A stretch of DNA of 5,094 bases, taken from the NCBI GenBank assembly GCA_003517725.1, contig DOZZ01000058.1, positions 1,898-6,991 on the forward strand, in the 5' to 3' direction. Shown in pieces: positions 1-5,094 of the stretch (the first letter of the stretch is position 1; every line of letters begins with the position of its first letter). The notes below the pieces were generated by a model, which was not told the origin of the DNA, ran no database searches, and saw nothing but the letters and a program-made list of their open reading frames with translations. A program made the translations under genes and the position numbers. This stretch comes from Bryobacterales bacterium. Its GTDB lineage: Bacteria; Acidobacteriota; Terriglobia; Bryobacterales; Bryobacteraceae.

Positions 1-2
1 GC

Positions 3-1058
3 GAGACGCTGCGCGTTAATCCGCAGTTCCGAAAGACGGCGATATTAAGGGCAGACATTGCCAAACTATCCGGTGCGGCTTTGCTGCAGGCGGCGCAGAT
101 GAAGCGTGGCGAAGTCGGACACTTAATAGGAGGGCCGCCGTGCCAGCCATTCTCCAAAGCAGGGTACTGGACTTCATCTGGCGACGAAGCACGTCGGAGA
201 GAGGCGCAGCGCGCCGAGGGCGGCTTTGGCGATGGTCCAAAGGAAAAGCAGAAATCTGCGAAACGAAGTCGTGTGCATGATCCCGACCGCGACCCTCGGA
301 GCGGGCTTCTCGACGAGTATGTTCGCATCTTGAGAAGCACGCAGCCAGAGGGCTTCATATTCGAAAACGTAACGAGCATCCTTCATCCGACCAGCAGAGC
401 GATGTTCGATCGGTTCATTGCCGCCTGCCGAGGCGTCGGATATGCCGTTAATTATTTCCCCCTTAACGCAGCTAACTTCGGCGTCGCCCAGAAACGCAAG
501 CGCGTTTTTGTGGCCGGACTCAAAGGGAAAGTCGCGCCTTCCGGGCCGAAGGCGACAAATCGGATAGAAGACGAACCCGGCGAAGATGGCTTGCCAAGGG
601 CGGTGTCAGCCGGGGAGGCGATCGCTCCTTTTGCCAGCAAGGCGCAATCCGAACCGAACGAAGTCATCACGGGTAAGTGGGCGCAACAGCTCTTCGAAGT
701 CCCGCCCGGATGGAACTACAAGGCGTTGTCATCATGGGCCGGTCATCCACGGCCTGTCTTCGAGGCGGAGTCGAGGTACTGGCATTTCCTCCTGAAACTT
801 CATCCCGACAAGCCGTCGTGGACCATTGCTGCCAGCCCGGGCCCGTGGACAGGGCCGTTTCACTGGGACAACCGAAGACTAAGAACCGCGGAACTGGCGG
901 GGCTTCAGGGATTCCCGGTGTCTTACGAATTTGCGGGAACAGTTCGAAGTAAGAGAAGGCAGATCGGGAATGCAGTGCCTCCACCGCTTGCGGCTGCCGT
1001 GATTAGGTTAGTTGCTGCCGAAATCTGCGGAACCAGGCAGAGCCGGGCGGGGAGATAA
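3..1058 (+). CDS. DNA (cytosine-5) methyltransferase M1, 5'-partial
   Basis: A C5-cytosine DNA methyltransferase that would transfer a methyl group from S-adenosylmethionine to cytosine in a specific site and protect it from the nuclease encoded downstream. The frame is open at the left edge and 351 residues are visible, ending at TAA 1056-1058. The SAM-binding motif I (FxGxGG) is missing because the gene begins outside the window. A TTG at 81 is not a credible start because conserved sequence precedes it. Visible motifs in order are an N-P...A-DI segment (about 21-59, motifs II-III), GGPPCQPFSK with catalytic Cys codon 141-143 (IV), ENV at 363-371 (VI), NAANFGVAQKRKR ending at 503 (VIII, QxRxR), a target-recognition region at about 530-850, LQGFP at 903-917 (IX) and QIGNAVPP at 960-983 (X). 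It carries about 31 more residues than M2 between the catalytic Cys and ENV, rich in K, R, E and D. It is a diverged paralogue of M2. The family assignment is secure; the recognition site is unknown. Confidence 0.95.
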   Translation, partial: ETLRVNPQFRKTAILRADIAKLSGAALLQAAQMKRGEVGHLIGGPPCQPFSKAGYWTSSGDEARRREAQRAEGGFGDGPKEKQKSAKRSRVHDPDRDPRSGLLDEYVRILRSTQPEGFIFENVTSILHPTSRAMFDRFIAACRGVGYAVNYFPLNAANFGVAQKRKRVFVAGLKGKVAPSGPKATNRIEDEPGEDGLPRAVSAGEAIAPFASKAQSEPNEVITGKWAQQLFEVPPGWNYKALSSWAGHPRPVFEAESRYWHFLLKLHPDKPSWTIAASPGPWTGPFHWDNRRLRTAELAGLQGFPVSYEFAGTVRSKRRQIGNAVPPPLAAAVIRLVAAEICGTRQSRAGR

Positions 1059-1076
1059 CGGCTCAGCCCCACTGCT

Positions 1077-2246
1077 ATGAAGCGCTTTTCATGCGTCAGC
1101 CTTTTTTCGGGATGCGGCGGTCTCGATCTCGGCTTGCGACAAGCTGGATTCGATACTGCGGTGTGCGTCGAAATGAGCGCCGACAGCTGCGATTCTCTCA
1201 GGGCGAACGCCGTTGCTCCGCATATCATCGAACGGGAAATCGCGAGTGTAACGGGCGATGCAGTATTGATGGCCGCTGGCATTAAGAAAGGCGATCTTGA
1301 TCTCCTCGCCGGGGGTCCGCCTTGCCCGCCTTACTCGAAATCCCGCTTCTACCGGAAGGAAAAGCCTCGGGCCCTTGGCGACCCGACGTCCGACACGCTG
1401 TTTCAGTATCTGCGAATGCTGGATGAGTTGCGGCCAAAGATATTCCTGCTCGAAAACGTGCCCGGCCTCGCGTACAAAGTGCACGCGGACGCGATCAACG
1501 CTGTGCTTAGTCGTGCAGGGACGCTCGGCTACCAGGTTCAATACGAGGTGCTGAACGCTGCGAACTTTGGCGTTCCACAAATCCGCGAGAGGCTGTTTGT
1601 AGTTGGCGTTCAGCCTGGCTTCGAATTTGTGTTTTCGCGGCCGACGCACGCAGAGCCAGCATCCCAGTTGTCGCTGATCGAAGCGGCTGATCCATGGGTC
1701 ACGGCCGGCGATGTTCTTTCCGATCAAGATACCGAAGAGAACGCCGGGGATGAAGGCCATTACGCAGGTGGTCAGTTTAACAATCTTCTTGCGCAGATAC
1801 CTCCCGGCGACAACTATCTCTTCTTCACTGCGAAGCGTGGACACCCCAATCCCCTTTTCAAATGGCGGTCGCGCTACTGGTCATTTCTCCTAAAGCTGTC
1901 GCCGGATAAGCCCGCCTGGACCATCCAAGCCCGGCGATCCAACAATATGGGCCCGTTTCATTGGCGCAATCGGATACTGCGTATTTCCGAGATAAAGCGG
2001 CTTCAGACCTTTCCGGATGAATACACAATTGCAGGCAACGTTGAATCTGCGTGGAGGCAGATAGGCAACGCCGTGCCCCCAAAGCTGGCGAAAGTTCTGG
2101 GGACGCAGATTGCAAAAGCCCTGTCCCAAAAAGGCAGGCAATTGAAGGAAGCCGCGCATGCCGGACACACCCGACCAAAACGAGAACGAAGAACAGAGCA
2201 GCGGATCGACGTCGGAACAGGCAAAGCAACTCCCGTTCGGGGGTGA
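1077..2246 (+). CDS. DNA (cytosine-5) methyltransferase M2
   Basis: A complete 389-aa C5-cytosine DNA methyltransferase. Motif I (SLFSGCGGLDLGL) is at residues 8-20. The catalytic loop GGPPCPPYSK has Cys83 and reads PCP rather than the usual PCQ. ENV is at 126-128, Q168-x-R170-x-R172 is motif VIII, the variable target-recognition region is at about 180-290, RLQTFPD is at 308-314 and QIGNAVPP at 328-335. The second half shares an ordered set of blocks with M1 (SRYWxFLLKL, PDKPxWTI, GPFHWxNR), so the two are paralogues with different recognition loops. ATG 1077 is the only usable start after the in-frame TAA of M1. The nearest purine-rich run (GGGGAG, 1049-1054) is 22 nt upstream, so translation probably depends on coupling with M1. 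The last ~30 codons are basic and overlap the start of the nuclease gene. Its likely role is to protect the second strand or a second site of the same R-M system. Confidence 0.96.
   Translation: MKRFSCVSLFSGCGGLDLGLRQAGFDTAVCVEMSADSCDSLRANAVAPHIIEREIASVTGDAVLMAAGIKKGDLDLLAGGPPCPPYSKSRFYRKEKPRALGDPTSDTLFQYLRMLDELRPKIFLLENVPGLAYKVHADAINAVLSRAGTLGYQVQYEVLNAANFGVPQIRERLFVVGVQPGFEFVFSRPTHAEPASQLSLIEAADPWVTAGDVLSDQDTEENAGDEGHYAGGQFNNLLAQIPPGDNYLFFTAKRGHPNPLFKWRSRYWSFLLKLSPDKPAWTIQARRSNNMGPFHWRNRILRISEIKRLQTFPDEYTIAGNVESAWRQIGNAVPPKLAKVLGTQIAKALSQKGRQLKEAAHAGHTRPKRERRTEQRIDVGTGKATPVRG
2145..2149 (+). promoter_or_regulatory. Ribosome binding site of the nuclease gene
   Basis: AAGGA lies 8 nt before the ATG at 2158, inside the 3' coding part of M2. 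This good spacing is the main reason for choosing the start at 2158 despite the long overlap. No ATG follows in this frame until well inside conserved-looking sequence (about codon 90). Confidence 0.7.
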
Positions 2247-3621
2247 ATTTTCGCCGGGCCAAGTCGCCATTAGCTGGCTACTTCAGACCGTTCCGACTTC
2301 AGAATCCCGCGCGGACCTCGTCGAGAGAATTCGAGTGCAGTATTTCAGCGCATCTTGCGAAGGATATGAAGGCGAGCGACGGCTGATCGAGCAGGGGAAT
2401 CGCGCTGGGAATGTGGTGATCGGGATGCGCAATTATGGAATTCTGGCTGAAGATTTCCGATTGTCGCCGTTTGGGCTCGAGCTTCTCGCCATGATCGAAA
2501 CGCCCGACCAGATGCACCAGAGATTTGCCGCGCATATTCTCGCGCAATGCTACGGAATGGATGTGCTGACTGCGGTTGCGAACCTGCAGGGCAGGGGCGT
2601 CACGCCATCGAAAGCCACGCTTTCAAATGAACTTCGCGGCATGGGATTTGCGTTGCCCCAGGCAACCACAAAGCCGCTCATTCTTCTCGGCTGGCTGAGG
2701 GAGGCCGGGGTTCTCGGCTCGAGCGGATATCTGATCGACAACGCGAGAGTGGCCCAGATACTCGGAACATCCGACACCATACTGTCGGATTTGGATCGTC
2801 TCTCTCAAGCTGAAAGGTGGTTTTTACGGTCTCTGGGAAGGTGCGTTCCGGAGAGCGGATACATTCAGGCTTCGGATGTCGTCAGGTATGCCCAGGAGAT
2901 TTATCATGTCAGATTCCCTGAAGACCGCTGGCAGCAGGCTCTGTTAAAACCTCTCGAAGACAAGGGCTGGATTGAACTCGAACGCGGGTCGGCCGGCAGG
3001 GGATCTCGATCCGGCAAGGTCAGGGGCACCGATAAGTTCAGGAGCGAGTATGTAAGGCGGCTACTGGAGGAAGACGCCGACATTATTCCTCCGGAAATCA
3101 GGGCTGCGAGAAACAAGCCGCTAACCCAGATTCTCGAGGAAATGAACGCCGCAGACACCTACACAAGAGGCTTGGCGCTTGAACATCTCGCCGTCAGGCT
3201 GGCCGATTGGCTGGATTTAAAGCCGAAGCAATGGCGGCTGCGCTCGGCCAGGACGGGCGGCAATGAGGTGGATGTGATCGTCGAGGGATCGCGTTTGATG
3301 TTCTCGCGGTGGCAGATTCAATGCAAGAACACGAGACAGTTGCAAACCCGCGATTTGGCGGAGGAGGTCGGCGTCGCGGTTATCCTGCGCTCGCAGGTGG
3401 TCGTATTGGTGACGACGGGCAGGGTTCCTAACACCGTTCAGCGGCATGCTCGGGTCGTCAACGAGAGCACGGCTTTTCAGGTCGTTATCATCGGTGGCGA
3501 TTCTTTGAAAAAAATCGCCGAGACAGGACCGTTAGGGCTTGCCGAGTTTCTGAACGATAGGGCGGCGCAAACGATGCGCCATAAGGAAGGCCAGCGACTG
3601 GAGCTTGCGGAACCGGAGTAG
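2158..3621 (+). CDS. Restriction endonuclease with Mrr-like PD-(D/E)XK domain
   Basis: A 487-aa predicted DNA-cleaving nuclease, probably the restriction partner of M1 and M2. Residues 1-30 are acidic and polar and look disordered. Residues about 30-210 are helical and include a winged-helix-like stretch (about 147-185, ending GWLREAGVL). A second such stretch at about 216-300 ends GWIELERG and then a Gly/Arg/Ser-rich GRGSRSGK loop. These are likely DNA-reading parts, although that is inferred from pattern only. The C-terminal part (about 335-460) matches the Mrr-type nuclease core: Glu342 in a helix, NEVDV with Asp372, then the strand WQIQCKN with Gln388-x-Lys390, followed by hydrophobic strands and TTGRVP. 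Gln in place of the usual Glu before the Lys is normal for Mrr-like enzymes. The gene overlaps M2 by 89 nt out of frame. Mrr itself cuts modified DNA, so a methyl-dependent enzyme is an alternative, but adjacent cognate-looking methyltransferases favour a classical R-M nuclease. Confidence 0.85.
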   Translation: MPDTPDQNENEEQSSGSTSEQAKQLPFGGEFSPGQVAISWLLQTVPTSESRADLVERIRVQYFSASCEGYEGERRLIEQGNRAGNVVIGMRNYGILAEDFRLSPFGLELLAMIETPDQMHQRFAAHILAQCYGMDVLTAVANLQGRGVTPSKATLSNELRGMGFALPQATTKPLILLGWLREAGVLGSSGYLIDNARVAQILGTSDTILSDLDRLSQAERWFLRSLGRCVPESGYIQASDVVRYAQEIYHVRFPEDRWQQALLKPLEDKGWIELERGSAGRGSRSGKVRGTDKFRSEYVRRLLEEDADIIPPEIRAARNKPLTQILEEMNAADTYTRGLALEHLAVRLADWLDLKPKQWRLRSARTGGNEVDVIVEGSRLMFSRWQIQCKNTRQLQTRDLAEEVGVAVILRSQVVVLVTTGRVPNTVQRHARVVNESTAFQVVIIGGDSLKKIAETGPLGLAEFLNDRAAQTMRHKEGQRLELAEPE

Positions 3622-3760
3622 GTTCAGGCGGCGAATTATTGCTTTGGCCTCGGTCGAAACATTTTGGCCCCGAGTCTGACCATTCCTGTTTCTTAAACGC
3701 GCGCCCGTTCTTAAACTCGAATAGATTCCTTAGCTTTTCGTGAGCCACATTTGCGGTCAC
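3622..3760 (-). pseudogene. hsdS: Truncated type I specificity subunit hsdS (N-terminal stub)
   Basis: This is the remnant of the gene for the DNA-recognition subunit of a type I R-M system. It starts at GTG 3758-3760, overlapping the hsdM stop as GTGA, the usual hsdM-hsdS coupling. The first residues read like the start of an HsdS recognition domain: KLRNLFEFKNGRAFKK then QEWSDSG (down to 3668). A normal HsdS would continue with something like P-I-I-R-x-Q-N-L and run for about 400 residues. Here similarity weakens after SDSG and is gone by about 3635. The frame stays open, antisense to the nuclease gene, until a stop at 3488-3490. That would give a 90-aa hybrid product with no full recognition domain. 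The left boundary given here is the base after the nuclease stop and is approximate. The stub most likely results from insertion or replacement by the M1-M2-R cassette. Confidence 0.75.
3643..3672. repeat. Short imperfect direct repeat at the cassette/hsdS junction
   Basis: TTTGGCCTCG (3643-3652) and TTTGGCCCCG (3663-3672) match at 9 of 10 positions with a 20-base period. They lie between the nuclease stop and the last recognisable hsdS codons. They could be a scar of the joining event, or chance in a short GC-rich stretch. Confidence 0.35.
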
Positions 3761-5094
3761 AACAGTCCTCGAATGGTTTGTAACAATTTCGCGCTCTCGT
3801 CGTCAAGGGCAGCGATCTCGTCAATTATGTCCTGGGGACTCCGGTGTTTCACTTTCTCGACATTGTTTGGGTTCTTAACTGAAAGATCGTGCGTTGCACC
3901 GTTAATATTGGCGATTTCCACGCGCCATGACTTTGACGAGTCGCAAAACTTCTTCTGCAGAGAAACGAATTCAGCAAGGTCATCGCAGTTCAAGGGGCTC
4001 GTTTTACCAAAACTGCGGCCAGGATCGAGCTGGTAAAACCAGACCTGGCGCGTAGGCGTTCCCTTCTCAAAAAAGAGCACCACGGTCTTAACACCCGCCC
4101 CCTGAAACGTACCGCTCGGGCAATCGAGCACCGTATGCAAATTGCAGCTCTCCAGCAGCAGTTTTCGCAAGCTCACGGCCGCGCTGTCCATATTCGACAG
4201 AAACGTATTCTTGATGACCACCGCCCCGCGCCCGCCCGCTTTGAGAATCTTGATGAAGTGCTGCAGGAACAAAAACGCCGTCTCACCCGTGCGGATCGGG
4301 AAATTTTGCTGCACTTCCTTGCGCTCCTTTCCGCCGAACGGCGGATTGGCCAGCACCACGTCGTAGCGGTCCTTCTCCTGTATGTCGGCGAGGTTTTCGG
4401 TGAGCGTGTTGGTGTGCAGGATGTTGGGCGTCTCGATGCCGTGCAGGATCATGTTCATGATCGCGATCACGTAGGCGAGCGACTTCTTCTCCTTGCCGTA
4501 GAAGGTGCGGGTTTGCAGGGTTTCGAGATCGTGCGTGGTGAGGCCCGGCTTGCGCCGCATGTATTCGAACGACTCGCACAAAAAGCCGGCTGACCCCACG
4601 GCTCCGTCGTAAATGCGCTCGCCGATTTGCGGATTGACCACCTGCACCATGGCGCGGATCAGCGGGCGCGGCGTGTAGTATTCGCCGCCGTTGCGTCCGG
4701 CGTTGCCCATGTTGCGGATTTTGGCTTCGTAGAGATGCGACAGCTCGTGCTTTTCGGTCTGCGAGCGGAAGTGCAGTTCGTCGATGTGGTCGATGATTTC
4801 GCGCAGGTTGTAGCCGCTCGAAATCTTGTTTTTGATCTCGCCGAAGATCTCGCCGATCTTGTATTCGATGGTGTTGGGGCCAGTCGCCCGCTGCCGGAAG
4901 CCGTGCAGATAAGGGAACAGCTTCAGGTTGACGAAATCGCGCAGGTCGTCGCCGGTCTGGGCGCGATTGTGGTCGATTTGCCCGTCCTTCGTCTTGGGGG
5001 CGGCCCAGGCTTCCCAGCGATAGGGCGGGTCGAGGATGAAGCTGTAGGGCTTGCCGTGGAGGGCGGCTTCGGCGGTTCGCTCGCGTTCCAGGTC
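3757..5094 (-). CDS. hsdM: Type I R-M system DNA methyltransferase subunit HsdM, 5'-partial
   Basis: The modification subunit of a type I R-M complex, an N6-adenine methyltransferase that works with HsdS (recognition) and HsdR (cleavage). The minus-strand frame is open from the right window edge to TGA at 3759-3757, giving 445 visible residues. The first ~50 residues of a typical HsdM are probably outside the window. Near the visible N-terminus is the helical HsdM domain (TGDDLRDFVN, KLFPYLHGF, SGYNLREIIDHI). The linker GNAGRNGGEYYTPRPLI follows, then SAM motif I as DGAVGSAGFL (4608-4579) and the catalytic motif IV NPPFGG (4347-4330). Later come FLFLQHFIKILKAGGRGAVV and a C-terminal helical tail. 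ATG at 4710 is an internal methionine, not the start, because conserved HsdM sequence lies upstream of it. The 3' ~320 bases are lower in GC than the rest. The protein looks intact but its partner hsdS is truncated, so modification activity is doubtful unless another HsdS is present. Confidence 0.95.
   Translation of the reverse strand, partial: DLERERTAEAALHGKPYSFILDPPYRWEAWAAPKTKDGQIDHNRAQTGDDLRDFVNLKLFPYLHGFRQRATGPNTIEYKIGEIFGEIKNKISSGYNLREIIDHIDELHFRSQTEKHELSHLYEAKIRNMGNAGRNGGEYYTPRPLIRAMVQVVNPQIGERIYDGAVGSAGFLCESFEYMRRKPGLTTHDLETLQTRTFYGKEKKSLAYVIAIMNMILHGIETPNILHTNTLTENLADIQEKDRYDVVLANPPFGGKERKEVQQNFPIRTGETAFLFLQHFIKILKAGGRGAVVIKNTFLSNMDSAAVSLRKLLLESCNLHTVLDCPSGTFQGAGVKTVVLFFEKGTPTRQVWFYQLDPGRSFGKTSPLNCDDLAEFVSLQKKFCDSSKSWRVEIANINGATHDLSVKNPNNVEKVKHRSPQDIIDEIAALDDESAKLLQTIRGLL
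3766..3770 (-). promoter_or_regulatory. Ribosome binding site of the hsdS remnant
   Basis: On the minus strand GAGGA lies 5 nt before the GTG at 3760-3758, inside the end of hsdM. It supports GTG as the original hsdS start and shows that translation initiation is still intact even though the gene body is lost. Confidence 0.6.

Noticed and set aside
81..83. TTG as the start of M1
   Set aside because: The frame is open to the window edge, and the sequence before 81 matches methyltransferase motifs II-III. The real start must lie upstream because motif I is not in the window.
1089..1844. 251-codon open frame on the minus strand
   Set aside because: It lies wholly opposite M2, which has a full set of C5 methyltransferase motifs. 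The antisense translation shows no recognisable domain.
3622..3642. Shifted-frame minus-strand translation AIIRRLN, resembling the HsdS PIIRxQNLN block
   Set aside because: Only a few residues match, and a frameshift plus an extra ~28 bases would be needed. It could be chance, although if real it would place the junction directly at the nuclease stop codon.
3649..3674. Possible terminator hairpin between the convergent genes
   Set aside because: The best stem is CTCGG/CCGAG, 5 base pairs with a 16-base loop and no T-run on either strand, which is too weak to call.
4135..4593. 152-codon open frame on the plus strand
   Set aside because: It is antisense to hsdM, including its motif IV, and arises from GC-rich codon bias.
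4708..4710. ATG as the start of hsdM
   Set aside because: A further 128 codons upstream in the same frame are open and match the HsdM N-terminal domain, so this Met is internal.

Overview
The window is a bacterial DNA restriction-modification (R-M) island. It lies within or against a type I R-M operon. Base composition is moderate to high GC, with hand counts of roughly 48-62% in 60-base lines. Codon use favours GC-ending codons and genes are tightly packed, which suits a proteobacterium, possibly an alphaproteobacterium. Nothing in the window fixes the taxon.

Positions 3-3621 (+ strand) hold a three-gene cassette. The first gene is a C5-cytosine DNA methyltransferase (M1) whose 5' end lies outside the window. 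It is followed after 18 nt, in the same reading frame, by a complete second C5-cytosine methyltransferase (M2, 389 aa). M2 overlaps by 89 nt, in another frame, a 487-aa protein ending in an Mrr-like PD-(D/E)XK nuclease domain (R). The arrangement M1-M2-R is that of a complete type II-like system. Two related methyltransferases may protect the two strands of one asymmetric site, or two different sites, and R would be the matching nuclease. The specificity cannot be read from the sequence.

Positions 3757-5094 (- strand) encode most of a type I R-M modification subunit, HsdM. It is open at the right window edge, so its N-terminus is missing. Its stop codon overlaps a GTG start for hsdS (GTGA), but only about the first 32-42 codons of hsdS remain. 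hsdS similarity then fades and the frame runs antisense into the 3' end of the nuclease gene. The simplest reading is that the M1-M2-R cassette entered or replaced hsdS. The type I system would then lack its own specificity subunit unless one is supplied elsewhere. The two units are convergent and meet at about 3621-3670, with only a few tens of bases between them and no convincing terminator.

The last ~320 bases of hsdM are clearly poorer in GC (about 50%) than the rest of the gene (about 56-59%). This suggests an older recombination joint at the hsdM-hsdS boundary. No tRNA, rRNA, CRISPR array, insertion sequence or transposase gene was seen. No stretch longer than about 140 bases lacks a gene or gene remnant.
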